Below are positions 44,340 through 53,106 of a stretch of 64,000 nt of DNA, one piece after another. Position 1 is the stretch's first letter. The number at the start of each line of letters is the position of its first letter. The notes beneath the pieces are model-generated. The model was not told the DNA's origin. It saw nothing but the letters and a program-made list of their open reading frames with translations, and did no database searches. Source of the stretch: Anaerostipes sp. (GTDB lineage: Bacteria > Bacillota > Clostridia > Lachnospirales > Lachnospiraceae); NCBI GenBank assembly GCA_028704435.1, contig JAQWFL010000012.1, positions 18,146-82,145 of the forward strand, written 5' to 3'. The position numbers and the translations under genes are program-made.

Positions 44340-45048
44340 TAATTTAATTTTGATTGTAGAAGATGATGTTGCCATTCGAAATCTAATTGGAACAGCATTG
44401 GCAACAGAAGATTATAAATATCATGTGGCAGTGAATGGGGCACAGGCGATTATAGAGGCATCTACTAGTCAGCCGGATATTATATTGTTGGATTTAGGGC
44501 TGCCAGATATGGATGGGGTAGCTGTAATTGAAAAAATAAGAAGCTGGTCAAAGGTATCAATTATAGTTATTACAGCAAGAAGTGAAGATAAAGACAAAAT
44601 AGAGGCACTTGATGCAGGGGGAGATGATTATCTGACAAAACCCTTTTCCACCACAGAATTACTGGCAAGGATCCGAAGTACTTGTCGTAGAATTTCTTAC
44701 TTGAAAGAGGCTATGAATCATGAAAGTTCCATATTTGTTAATGGAACTTTAAAGGTTGATTATTCTCTTCAGTGTGCTTATGTAGGAGAAGAAGAACTAC
44801 ATCTCACACCAACAGAATATAAAATTCTATATTTGTTGTCTCAAAATGTTGGGAGAGTTTTAACCCATGCGTATCTTACCAAGGAAATATGGGGAAGTAC
44901 ATTTGAAAGTGACATTGCTTCTTTGAGAGTGCATGTAGCAACTCTAAGAAAAAAGATAGAAAAATTATCTAGATGTGAGACGAGTATTAAGACCCATATT
45001 GGAGTGGGATATTGCATGATTAAGCAGGAAGGAGGGGCGTCTCTATAA
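44332..45048 (+). CDS. kdpE: KdpE, OmpR-family response regulator
   Basis: A 238-aa regulator with receiver Asp54 (ILLDLGLPDMDG), DDYLTKPFS, and a C-terminal winged helix (LHLTPTEYKILYLL; LRVHVATLRKKIEKL). When phosphorylated by KdpD it activates kdp. GGAGGTGA precedes the start, which overlaps kdpD. A KdpE-type TTTATA-N5-TTTATA element lies before the operon. Confidence 0.95.
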   Translation: MNNNLILIVEDDVAIRNLIGTALATEDYKYHVAVNGAQAIIEASTSQPDIILLDLGLPDMDGVAVIEKIRSWSKVSIIVITARSEDKDKIEALDAGGDDYLTKPFSTTELLARIRSTCRRISYLKEAMNHESSIFVNGTLKVDYSLQCAYVGEEELHLTPTEYKILYLLSQNVGRVLTHAYLTKEIWGSTFESDIASLRVHVATLRKKIEKLSRCETSIKTHIGVGYCMIKQEGGASL

Positions 45049-45134
45049 GATTTATTTGGAAGTGAAGAGGGAATGCACCAAAGGCTCATTTGTGTTAAAA
45101 TATAATCACTAAAAAATTTGAAAGAGGAAGAGTA

Positions 45135-46058
45135 ATGATTTATAACAATGTACTAGAAGCCATAGGACATACACCTATGATTCGCTTAAATCATATGACA
45201 GAAGATAATAGTGCCCAAATTCTTGTGAAGTTTGAGGCTGTGAATATAGGCGGTTCTATTAAAACCAGGACAGCATTAGGTATGATTGAAGCTGCGATAA
45301 AACAGGGAAAGATTCATAAAGATACAATTATAGTAGAACCAACCAGCGGGAATCAAGGAATCGGGCTGGCTTTGATTGGTGCAGTCAAAGGATATGAAAC
45401 TAGAATCATTATGCCAGATTCAGTAAGTGAAGAACGAATGAAATTAGTGCAGCAGTATGGGGCAAAGGTTATACGTATTCATGATGATGGAGATATTGGG
45501 GAATGCATTAAAAAATGTATGAAAACAGCACTGGATATGCAAAAGAGCAATCCAAATATATTTGTTCCCCAGCAGTTTACTAATTCAGCGAATGTCAAAG
45601 CACAGTATGAGGGGACTGCCAGAGAGATTTTAGAACAGGTGGATATTCCAATTGATGGATACTGTTCTGGAATTGGAACCGGAGGAACTATTACTGGTGT
45701 TGGGGAGCGACTAAAGGAAGTTTATCCAGAGATTGAGATTTGGGCTTTAGAGCCAGAGAATGCTGCTTTGTTTTCTGGAGGAGCCGTTGGAACACATATG
45801 CAGATGGGAATTGGCGATGGAGTGGTTCCTGATATTTTGGATCAAGAAATTTACAATCATATTGAGGTGATTACAGATAAAGAAGCCATTGATACAGCAA
45901 AGAAACTTGCAAGCAAAGAAGGTCTTGTATGTGGAATTTCAGGAGGTACCAATGTGGCAGGAGCTATTAAGTTAGCAAAGAAACTTGGAAAGGGTAAGAC
46001 AGTAGTTACAATCCTTCCTGACACTGGAGAAAGATATTTTAGTACGCCGTTATTTTAA
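45135..46058 (+). CDS. cysK: Cysteine-synthase-family PLP enzyme
   Basis: A 307-aa fold-type-II PLP enzyme that normally makes cysteine from O-acetylserine and sulfide. PLP Lys43 is in GGSIKTRTA, the substrate loop reads PTSGNQGIGLA, and the phosphate loop is GIGTGGTITGVGER. Three positions differ from canonical CysK: SIKTR instead of SVKDR, SGNQG instead of SGNTG, and ISGGTN near the end where CysK has SSGAA. Relatives with such changes still count as cysteine synthases, but another beta-replacement substrate is possible. It is monocistronic and no cysE lies nearby. Confidence 0.82.
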   Translation: MIYNNVLEAIGHTPMIRLNHMTEDNSAQILVKFEAVNIGGSIKTRTALGMIEAAIKQGKIHKDTIIVEPTSGNQGIGLALIGAVKGYETRIIMPDSVSEERMKLVQQYGAKVIRIHDDGDIGECIKKCMKTALDMQKSNPNIFVPQQFTNSANVKAQYEGTAREILEQVDIPIDGYCSGIGTGGTITGVGERLKEVYPEIEIWALEPENAALFSGGAVGTHMQMGIGDGVVPDILDQEIYNHIEVITDKEAIDTAKKLASKEGLVCGISGGTNVAGAIKLAKKLGKGKTVVTILPDTGERYFSTPLF

Positions 46059-46101
46059 GTATCGGCTACCGTAGTTGCTAGATTTATTTTAGAATCTATG
46101 A

Positions 46102-46369
46102 TATACTGGCTTTAAATTAAAAAGAAAGGTGGCTCAGTAAATATGAGAATCAAATAACTGAATTTTTTAGACAATGGAGATAGTTACATCTTATATGTAT
46201 CATAAGATGTTATTTTGGTACCGTTGCGTTCAGTTGATAGTGTATTCTCATGTTTTAAGGAAACCACCATAGCACACAGTCTCTTTCTTCTTGGGACAGT
46301 GGGTTTATATGTGTTACTTTATTAAGTGATGATAATCTCTTCTGAACGGAATGTTTAGGAGGGATTTTT
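46102..46369 (+). promoter_or_regulatory. Leader RNA (attenuator) of the ABC-F gene
   Basis: An extended -10 (TGATATACT, TATACT at 46102-46107) starts a leader of about 260 nt. AAAGGTGG (46125-46132) precedes a four-codon ORF. Three nested pairings connect the start and middle of the leader: GGTGG (46128-46132)/CCACC (46264-46268), ATGAGAAT (46143-46150)/ATTCTCAT (46244-46251) and ACTGAA (46157-46162)/TTCAGT (46229-46234). Inside them is a 9-bp terminator-like stem ACATCTTAT (46186-46194)/ATAAGATGT (46202-46210) followed by TATTTT. This fits ribosome-stalling attenuation induced by antibiotics. Confidence 0.7.
46143..46157 (+). CDS. Leader micro-ORF (MRIK)
   Basis: ATG-AGA-ATC-AAA-TAA, ten bases after AAAGGTGG. 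The start codon and ribosome site are both part of the long-range stem, so ribosome occupancy here would open it. Such very short uORFs occur ahead of antibiotic-resistance ABC-F genes. No protein function is expected; stalling at the stop is the proposed role. Confidence 0.55.
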   Translation: MRIK

Positions 46370-47794
46370 TTGTTATTAACAGGGAATAAAATAAAAAAAG
46401 AATATGGATTACAACAAATTTTTAATATTGATCAGATTAGAATTGAAGATGGGGCAAGAATAGGTCTTATTGGAAGAAATGGAACAGGAAAAAGCACATT
46501 ACTTGGGGTTCTTAGTGGAAGGATACCGCTGGATGATGGAACAATCAAGAGAAATGGAGAAGTTGCAGAAATCAGACAGGATGCTGTGTTTGATGAAGAA
46601 GCAGATGGACAATTTGTTAGTAGGATGGGAGTAAAGAAAAGAGTAATAGAAAGTGGGGGAGAGAAAATGCGTCTTGCCATTGCGTCAGCATTTTCAAAAC
46701 ATGCATCCATTTTTTTTGCCGATGAACCTACGACTAATCTGGATATAGAAGGAGTTCAATTATTAGAACAAATGCTGACAGGATATAGTGGTGGAATTGT
46801 GCTAGTATCTCATGACCGGAATCTTTTAGATTCAGTTTGTAATGAAATTTGGGAACTAGAAGATGGAAACCTTCGTGTTTTTAATGGAAATTACTCTGCA
46901 TGGATGGAACAAAAGGAGAGGGAGAGAGGATTTCAGCAATTTGAATATGAGCAGTATCGAAAGGAAAAACGGCGTCTTGAGAGGGCAGCATCCTCCATTG
47001 AAAAAGAGGCAAAATCCATGAAAAAGCCACCAAGAAAAATGGGAAGCAGCGAGTGGATGCTTTATAAAGGAATTGCAGCCCAGCAGCAAAAAAATGTTTC
47101 CAATAGAGGAAGTGCTGTAAAGAAACGTTTGTCACATTTAGAGAAAAAGGAAAGACCAGCAGAGCTGCCCAAAGTGTCCATGAGTGCAATGAATACGAAA
47201 AAAATAAAAGCAAAGTTTGCTGGAAAGATTGATAATTTGACCATACAATATGACCACAATATCATTGTGGATTCTGTGAGTCTGAGAATTGAAGCGGGCA
47301 AAAAGACATTTCTTGTAGGAGAAAATGGAACAGGAAAAAGCTCTATTTTGCAGGCATTGATGGAAGGAAGACCAGAAATATCTGTAACAGAGGATGCTAA
47401 CATCGCTTATTTTTCTCAAGATTTAATGGAACTTAAAGAAGATAAGACCGTTTTAGAAAATATATTATACGATGCAGTAGAGCCAGAGTCTGTCTGCAGG
47501 TCGGTACTTGCAAATCTCCATGTGCAAAAAGAAGATTTAAACAAAGTGGCTGGAGTATTATCTGGCGGAGAACGAGTTAAAATTGCACTGGCAAAGATAT
47601 TGGTGTCTGGATCAAATTTCTTTATTTTAGACGAACCAACAAACCATATGGATGTATATACAATGGAAGGATTAGAAAAAATGTTGGGAGAGTTTGAGGG
47701 AACACTGCTGGTAGTTACTCATGACCGAAGATTAGTGGAGAAACTTGCAGATTATGTATATGAGATAGAAGATATGCAATGTATTAAAAGGTAG
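46370..47794 (+). CDS. ABC-F ribosomal protection protein (antibiotic-resistance type)
   Basis: A 474-aa protein with two ATPase domains and no membrane segments. NBD1: GRNGTGKST, ESGGEKMRLAIA, FFADEPTTNLD. NBD2: GENGTGKSS, LSGGERVKIALAK, FILDEPTNHMD. The coiled-coil linker (about 175-270, with KKPPRKMGSSEW at its tip) is the antibiotic-resistance domain that reaches the peptidyl-transferase centre. The layout resembles Lsa/Vga/CplR-type proteins that protect against lincosamides, streptogramin A and pleuromutilins. The start is TTG, six bases after AGGAGGG. An elaborate leader precedes it, so expression is probably drug-inducible. The spectrum cannot be read from sequence. Confidence 0.88.
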   Translation: MLLTGNKIKKEYGLQQIFNIDQIRIEDGARIGLIGRNGTGKSTLLGVLSGRIPLDDGTIKRNGEVAEIRQDAVFDEEADGQFVSRMGVKKRVIESGGEKMRLAIASAFSKHASIFFADEPTTNLDIEGVQLLEQMLTGYSGGIVLVSHDRNLLDSVCNEIWELEDGNLRVFNGNYSAWMEQKERERGFQQFEYEQYRKEKRRLERAASSIEKEAKSMKKPPRKMGSSEWMLYKGIAAQQQKNVSNRGSAVKKRLSHLEKKERPAELPKVSMSAMNTKKIKAKFAGKIDNLTIQYDHNIIVDSVSLRIEAGKKTFLVGENGTGKSSILQALMEGRPEISVTEDANIAYFSQDLMELKEDKTVLENILYDAVEPESVCRSVLANLHVQKEDLNKVAGVLSGGERVKIALAKILVSGSNFFILDEPTNHMDVYTMEGLEKMLGEFEGTLLVVTHDRRLVEKLADYVYEIEDMQCIKR

Positions 47795-47803
47795 AGATAG
47801 AGG

Positions 47804-47859
47804 TTGTATTTGAAAAAAAGTTGTGCTATACTACTTTCAACGAATATCGTTGAAAGTAG
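47804..47859 (+). promoter_or_regulatory. Promoter and perfect operator of the ROK regulator
   Basis: TTGTAT (47804-47809), a 17-bp spacer and TATACT (47827-47832). The perfect 13-bp inverted repeat CTACTTTCAACGA (47831-47843)/TCGTTGAAAGTAG (47847-47859), 3-bp spacer, begins within the -10 and covers the transcription start. It is an excellent candidate autorepression site. Confidence 0.8.
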
Positions 47860-47872
47860 GAAGGAAAGGGAT

Positions 47873-48862
47873 ATGGCATATAAGAATGACAATTTAAAGA
47901 AGGTGCATATACAAAAAATTAAAGATTGTTTCTATAAAGAAAGCATTTGGGATAAGAATTGTTTATCAGACCAGACAGGAATATCAAAGACCACCTGCAC
48001 AACGATTTTAAAGGAACTAGAAGAAACAGAATTCATTTTTCAAGTTCAGGATAGGGAATCTACGGGAGGAAGACCGAGAAAGAGATATGAACTAAACAAA
48101 GATAGCAGACATAGTTGTCTGGTTCTTTTAACCGTAGATGACTGTCAAAAAATCGAGATTCAGGTGCGAGACTTATATGGGCAGATCTTACATAGGGAGA
48201 TTTGTAAGTTTTCAAAGTTTTCCATGAAAGATTTATCTGAGAGGTTAAATAAAGTATTTGAAAGAGACAAGAAGATAGATGTAATTGCATTGAGTGTTCC
48301 GGGAGTTGTTGATGCACGAGAGAAGATAGTTTCTTGCGATATCAAGGAACTGGAACACAAAAATATTAAATTACTATTAGAAACTTTATATCAAGTAGAT
48401 GTTGTTATTGAAAATGATGTGAATCTTGCGGTTGTGGGATACCACAAGGGAGAAGAAAGTACAGCATTTCTTTATCAGCCTTCGGTAATGTACAGTGGAT
48501 GTGGAATTATGCTTCAGGGACAGTTATATCGAGGAAGTACCTTGTTTGCAGGGGAATTAGGATATCTAAAATCCTGTGTGGGAAAAGAACCGGAAACAAA
48601 GAAAGATGCAATAGAAGTGATATTAGAGCAGATTTCTGCGTTAATCTGTGTCTTAAATCCAGAAAGAATTTGCATATGTTCAAGTTTTTCCATTTTAAAA
48701 GAAGACATTTGTTTGGAACTTGCACAGTGGATTCTGCCAGAACATATTCCAGAGATTGAAGTGATAGATGAAATGGAACCATTTATTTTCCAAGGGTTGA
48801 TGGAAGCAACCATTGATGTTCAAAGAGAACATGTCACAATAAAAGAAGTAAGGAAGGTATAA
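47873..48862 (+). CDS. ROK-family transcriptional regulator
   Basis: A 329-aa regulator with an N-terminal winged helix (NCLSDQTGISKTTCTTILKELEE at about 28-50, then the TGGRPRKRYEL wing) and a ROK sugar-kinase-like domain (LSVPGVVDAREKIV, VVIENDVNLAVVGYH, FAGELGYLKS). The kinase ATP and zinc motifs are degenerate, as in XylR/NagC-type repressors. The start at 47873 follows AGGAAAGG; the longer frame back to 47804 runs through the promoter and operator. The PHP gene follows 2 bp later. Its sugar ligand is unknown. Confidence 0.88.
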   Translation: MAYKNDNLKKVHIQKIKDCFYKESIWDKNCLSDQTGISKTTCTTILKELEETEFIFQVQDRESTGGRPRKRYELNKDSRHSCLVLLTVDDCQKIEIQVRDLYGQILHREICKFSKFSMKDLSERLNKVFERDKKIDVIALSVPGVVDAREKIVSCDIKELEHKNIKLLLETLYQVDVVIENDVNLAVVGYHKGEESTAFLYQPSVMYSGCGIMLQGQLYRGSTLFAGELGYLKSCVGKEPETKKDAIEVILEQISALICVLNPERICICSSFSILKEDICLELAQWILPEHIPEIEVIDEMEPFIFQGLMEATIDVQREHVTIKEVRKV

Positions 48863-48864
48863 GA

Positions 48865-49761
48865 ATGAAGAATTATATTGATTTACATATGCACAGTAGA
48901 TACAGTGATGATGGAGAATTTACACCGTCAAAGTTAGTTGAAATGTGTAAAAAACAAGGAGTTAGGATTATGGCAATTGCTGATCACAATCTGCTTTTAG
49001 CGAATCAAGAAGGAAAAAAGAGAGCAGAGGAACTTGGAATCAAATATATTTCAGCCATAGAAATTGACTGTAGTTTCAAGGAAGTAAATCTACATGTTCT
49101 TGGATATGGAATTCCTCTAGATGACTCATATCTAAAGGAATTGGGAGATAACATTTTTCAGCAGGAGATTCAATTATCCAATGAGAAAATTAGATTGACC
49201 AGAGAATTAGGATTTGATATTAGCAGAGAAGAATTAGATCAGCTTTCCAATAACGGGGTTTACACAGGAGAGATGATTGGTGAAGTGTTACTTGGAAAGA
49301 AAGAATATAAGAATCATCCACTTTTAATGCCATATCGTAAAGGAAATAAACGTGCCGATAATCCTTATGTGAATTTTTACTGGGATTACTATTCTCAAGG
49401 GAAACCATGCTATACTAAAGTTTTGTTTCCAGATTATAAAGAAGTGGTAAAAAGAATTCATCAAGGCGGAGGGAAGGCAGTGTTGGCACATCCAGGTGCT
49501 AACTTAGAAGGACAGTTTGAGGTATTTGATCACATGATGAAAGAAGAACCCTTAGATGGAGTAGAGGCATTTAGCAATTATCATGACAAAAAGGCAATGG
49601 AATACTTCTATAACAAGGGAAAAGAATATAAAATTATGACAACCTGTGGCAGTGATTTTCATGGAAAGACAAAACCAGCCATACAATTAGGCGATGCAAA
49701 GTGTCCATATGATCAGGAGTTTATCGAAAATATGTTGACAGAAAATGGATTATTAGAATAG
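48865..49761 (+). CDS. PHP-domain phosphoesterase
   Basis: A 298-aa PHP protein. Metal motifs: DLHMHSRYSDDGEFTP, AIADHNLL, AIEIDCSF, VLAHPGAN and TCGSDFHGKTKP. It resembles the YciV/RNase AM-type 3',5'-nucleotide bisphosphate phosphatases and other stand-alone PHP esterases; the exact substrate is not deducible. It starts 2 bp after the ROK regulator and so is under the same operator. Confidence 0.88.
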   Translation: MKNYIDLHMHSRYSDDGEFTPSKLVEMCKKQGVRIMAIADHNLLLANQEGKKRAEELGIKYISAIEIDCSFKEVNLHVLGYGIPLDDSYLKELGDNIFQQEIQLSNEKIRLTRELGFDISREELDQLSNNGVYTGEMIGEVLLGKKEYKNHPLLMPYRKGNKRADNPYVNFYWDYYSQGKPCYTKVLFPDYKEVVKRIHQGGGKAVLAHPGANLEGQFEVFDHMMKEEPLDGVEAFSNYHDKKAMEYFYNKGKEYKIMTTCGSDFHGKTKPAIQLGDAKCPYDQEFIENMLTENGLLE

Positions 49762-49801
49762 AAAATGAAACTCTATGAAGCATGGAGAGTTTCTTCATTT
49801 T
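49762..49801 (+). terminator. Probable terminator after the PHP gene
   Basis: GAAACTCT (49767-49774) pairs with AGAGTTTC (49786-49793). With a small bulge, AAAAT/ATTTT extends it. The T run is short and an extended -10 (TATACT, 49806-49811) for pta follows directly. Confidence 0.55.
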
Positions 49802-49847
49802 GTGCTATACTTTATTTAGTGAAAATAACACAAAAAGGGAGAAGAAC

Positions 49848-50831
49848 ATGTATGGATTTGGACGACTAATTAATATGTTAAAAGAGAACCCTAAAAAGAT
49901 TGTATTTCCAGATGGCAAGGATCCGCGAATTCTTGGAGCAGCATCTAGACTGCTGGCAAATTATTTTTTGTCACCCATTCTTATTGGAGATGAAGCTGAA
50001 ATTAAGGAAGCTGCCAGTGAAACAGGATTTAATATTCGAGGAGCCACAATTATTAAGCCATCAGAATATGACAGGTTTGACGAGATGGTGGATGTATTTT
50101 GTGAACTTCGTAAAGATAAAGGAATGACACCTGAAGAAGCAAAGAAAAAATTGCTTCAAGCCAATTATTTTGGAACTATGCTTGTAAAGATGGGTGTGGC
50201 AGATGCTTTGTTAGGAGGAGCGACTTATTCTACTGCAGAGACGGTTCATCCGGCATTTGAAGTGATAAAAACAAAAGAAGGAAATAACATTGTATCTTCT
50301 TGTTTTATTCTTGTTCGACCATCAGCAACAGGGGATGACGAAGTGATCGCCATGGGTGACTGTGCAATCAACATTCGTCCAACAGAGGATGAATTGGTAG
50401 AAATTGCCATGGAAACAGCGGAATGTGCTAAATTCTTTGGAGTGGATCCTAAAGTAGCTTTTTTAAGTTACTCAACCCTGGGTTCAGGAAAGGGGGAAGA
50501 TGCAGATAGAATGCGTAATGCAGCAAAAAAAGCAAAAAAAAAGAATCCTGAACTTCCAATTGAGGGAGAGTTACAGTTTGATGCAGCTGTAGTACCTCGT
50601 GTGGCAAAAGTTAAGTGTCCAGGTTCAACCATAGCAGGACACGCTAATACTTTTATATTCCCTGACGTAAATGCTGGAAATATAGGATATAAGATTGCAC
50701 AGAGACTTGGGAATTTTGAAGCATATGGTCCAATCTTATTAGGGTTAAATGCCCCAATTAACGATTTGTCCAGAGGGTGCAGTTCATCAGAAGTTTATTC
50801 TATGGCAATTATTACAGCAGCATTATCATAA
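49848..50831 (+). CDS. pta: Phosphate acetyltransferase
   Basis: A 327-aa enzyme that converts acetyl-CoA and phosphate to acetyl phosphate for ATP formation. The start at 49848 follows AAAGGGAG. Family features: IVFPDGKDPRILGAA, ALLGGATYSTAETVHPAF, AFLSYSTLGSGKGEDADRMR, GELQFDAAVVPRVAKVKCPGS, NTFIFPDVNAGNIGYKIAQRLG and GPILLGLNAPINDLSRGCSS. The partner ackA is not adjacent, unlike in many clostridia. It has its own promoter. Confidence 0.96.
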   Translation: MYGFGRLINMLKENPKKIVFPDGKDPRILGAASRLLANYFLSPILIGDEAEIKEAASETGFNIRGATIIKPSEYDRFDEMVDVFCELRKDKGMTPEEAKKKLLQANYFGTMLVKMGVADALLGGATYSTAETVHPAFEVIKTKEGNNIVSSCFILVRPSATGDDEVIAMGDCAINIRPTEDELVEIAMETAECAKFFGVDPKVAFLSYSTLGSGKGEDADRMRNAAKKAKKKNPELPIEGELQFDAAVVPRVAKVKCPGSTIAGHANTFIFPDVNAGNIGYKIAQRLGNFEAYGPILLGLNAPINDLSRGCSSSEVYSMAIITAALS

Positions 50832-50891
50832 CGGCAGAATCATAATTGTATTAAATTCTGAAAATTCAAACACTTTACTCTTTTTTTGTGT

Positions 50892-50897
50892 TATAAT
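50892..50897 (+). promoter_or_regulatory. Promoter (-10) of the CarD-like gene
   Basis: TATAAT with an upstream TG (extended -10), about 40 bp before the start at 50937. No good -35 is seen. Confidence 0.55.
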
Positions 50898-50936
50898 TAT
50901 ATAGAAGACTTTGAAAACAAAGAAAGGAGAATAAAT

Positions 50937-51434
50937 ATGTTTGAAGTAGGCGATTATGTTGTGTATGGAACCAGCGGTGTTTGTAAAGTTGAGGCGATAG
51001 AGCCCATGCAGCTTTCGAGAAGTTCAAAAAAAGAGCTTTACTACACATTAGATCCCATTTATGACAAGGGAAGCACGGTATTTACGCCAATTAGTAATAC
51101 AAAGATTGTGATTCGGCCAATCGTATCGGCTCAGGACGCAAATAAATTAATTGATAATATAAAAAGTATCGACTTGTTGTGGATTCGAGATGAGAAAAAG
51201 CGAGAAGATTATTATAAAGAAGCACTAAAGACATGTGACTGTACAGAATGGGTTAAGATTATTAAAACCTTATACCTTCGAAAAAAAGAACGGAAAGCAG
51301 AAGGAAAGAAAGTAACATTTAGTGATGAAAATTATTTGCATTTAGCAGAACAGAATTTGTATGGGGAATTAGCCATAGCATTAGGAATGAAAAAAGATCA
51401 AATTGAAGAGTATATTGAGGAAAGAATAGGGTAG
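50937..51434 (+). CDS. CarD-like transcription regulator
   Basis: A 165-aa protein starting after AAAGGAGA. The N-terminal CarD/TRCF RNA-polymerase-interacting domain (about 1-60: FEVGDYVVYGTSGVCKVEAIEP, YYTLDPIYDKGSTVFTPI) is followed by a basic helical domain (about 65-165: WIRDEKKREDYYKEAL; KTLYLRKKERKAEGKK). CarD-type proteins bind the RNA polymerase beta subunit and stabilise open complexes at ribosomal and other promoters. A terminator overlaps its stop. Confidence 0.9.
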   Translation: MFEVGDYVVYGTSGVCKVEAIEPMQLSRSSKKELYYTLDPIYDKGSTVFTPISNTKIVIRPIVSAQDANKLIDNIKSIDLLWIRDEKKREDYYKEALKTCDCTEWVKIIKTLYLRKKERKAEGKKVTFSDENYLHLAEQNLYGELAIALGMKKDQIEEYIEERIG

Positions 51435-51451
51435 TATCCTATTCTTTTTTT
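51422..51451 (+). terminator. Terminator of the CarD-like gene
   Basis: AAGAATAGG (51422-51430) pairs with CCTATTCTT (51438-51446), followed by T's. The gene's stop codon lies in the loop. Confidence 0.88.
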
Positions 51452-51528
51452 ATTTTAGGAAATTCTTCTATTTTATAAAGAAAGTCTTACATTTTGTTTA
51501 CATTCCTTTTTTTTTGTCATTTATGTGC

Positions 51529-51534
51529 TATAAT
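51529..51534 (+). promoter_or_regulatory. dlt operon promoter (-10)
   Basis: TATAAT preceded by TG (TGC-TATAAT, extended -10) about 50 bp before dltA. The -35 region is a T run without a clear match. Confidence 0.6.
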
Positions 51535-51582
51535 CATTTTTGAAAATATACGTTACATAAAGATATGAAGGAGCAAAAGTAT

Positions 51583-53106
51583 ATGAACATTTTACAAACG
51601 ATAAGGCGGACTGCACAGCAGAATCCAGAGAGGGTAGCGATCCATAGTAAGGGAATGAAACTTACTTATGGACAGTTAGAAGAAAAGTCGAATCGATTGG
51701 CAGGATGGTTGGTAGCACAATATGGGAAAAGTAAAAAACCAGTGATTGTGTATGGTCATAAAAGTCCATATATGCTGGTTTGTTTTTTGGCATGTGTCAA
51801 GTCAGGACGTGCCTATTGTCCTCAAGACGTTTCCGTTCCAGATAGCCGAGTGGGTGAGATTGTTGAAAGTGTGAATCCAGATACAGTATTTATAGTAGAA
51901 GGAGATTTGGACATTGAGAGCAATTGCACCATAAATTCAAAAAAATTAAAGGATATAATAGAACAAAGTGAACCATTAGAAGATATGACTTCATGGGTAA
52001 AAGCCGAAGATGTATTTTATATTATTTTTACGTCAGGCAGTACTGGAAAGCCAAAAGGTGTACAGATTACCACAGATAATTTAAACCATTATTTAGACTG
52101 GTCTGTGAATCTAGGAACGTCAGGTGAAGATAAGAGGAATCAGAACTTCATGAATCAGGCACCGTTTTCTTTTGATTTATCAGTGATGGATCTTTATACA
52201 TGTCTTGCAAGTGGAGGTACCTTGTGGACAATGGACAAGGAAGTCCAAAGTGATTATGGAAAGATGTTTGAATATTTTAAAAATTCAGATATTAATGTAT
52301 GGGTTTCTACCCCATCTTTTGCTGATATGTGTTTATCTGATCCGGGATTTTCAAAAGAATTGCTTCCTAATTTAGAAGTATTTCTATTTTGTGGAGAGAT
52401 ATTAACTACAAAAACAGCAGAAAAACTTTTGGAACGATTTAAAGGAGCAAAAGTAATTAATACATATGGTCCTACGGAATCAACAGTTGCAGTTTCTGAC
52501 GTTGAGATTACCAAGAGTCTTTTAGATGGAATTATAGAACAAGGAAAGTCACTTCCAGTTGGAAAGGCAAAACCAGGAACGAGACTTGAAATATGGAATG
52601 AACAAGGGGAAAGAGTTGCCAATGGAGAACGTGGAGAGATTATAATTATTGGAGATACTGTAAGCTGTGGTTATTATCAGAATCCCCAGATGACAGAAAA
52701 GTCATTTTTTACATATGAGGGAGAACGAGGTTATCACACAGGTGATGCAGGGTATTTGATAGACGGACAGTTATATTATGGTGGACGAATTGATCTTCAA
52801 ATTAAACTTCATGGATATCGAATTGAATTAGAGGATATAGAGAACAATTTGACCAGACTGCCACAGATTGAAAAGGCAATCATTATTCCCAATGAAAAAG
52901 ATGGAAAGGTTCGAAGTTTAACAGCAGTTGTTACTGGTAATCTTGAAAATCAAAGTGAACGGGCATTTGGAAAGAAAATCAAAGAAGATTTGAAAGAATT
53001 TCTTCCAGATTACATGGTGCCAAAGAAGATTAAAGTATTAGATGAATTTCCAATGAATCAAAATGGAAAAATTAATCGAAAAGCCATTGGAGGAATGTTG
53101 TCATGA
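51583..53106 (+). CDS. dltA: D-alanine--poly(phosphoribitol) ligase
   Basis: A 507-aa adenylating enzyme that activates D-Ala and loads it on the carrier DltC. Features: the P-loop FTSGSTGKPKG, the adenylation motifs NTYGPTESTVA and YHTGDAGYL, GRIDLQIKLHGYRIELEDIE and the C-terminal catalytic-lysine region NQNGKINRKA. The start at 51583 follows AAGGAG by nine bases; ATG 51565 is upstream of that site. It overlaps dltB by 4 bp. Wall D-alanylation protects against cationic peptides. Confidence 0.95.
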   Translation: MNILQTIRRTAQQNPERVAIHSKGMKLTYGQLEEKSNRLAGWLVAQYGKSKKPVIVYGHKSPYMLVCFLACVKSGRAYCPQDVSVPDSRVGEIVESVNPDTVFIVEGDLDIESNCTINSKKLKDIIEQSEPLEDMTSWVKAEDVFYIIFTSGSTGKPKGVQITTDNLNHYLDWSVNLGTSGEDKRNQNFMNQAPFSFDLSVMDLYTCLASGGTLWTMDKEVQSDYGKMFEYFKNSDINVWVSTPSFADMCLSDPGFSKELLPNLEVFLFCGEILTTKTAEKLLERFKGAKVINTYGPTESTVAVSDVEITKSLLDGIIEQGKSLPVGKAKPGTRLEIWNEQGERVANGERGEIIIIGDTVSCGYYQNPQMTEKSFFTYEGERGYHTGDAGYLIDGQLYYGGRIDLQIKLHGYRIELEDIENNLTRLPQIEKAIIIPNEKDGKVRSLTAVVTGNLENQSERAFGKKIKEDLKEFLPDYMVPKKIKVLDEFPMNQNGKINRKAIGGMLS

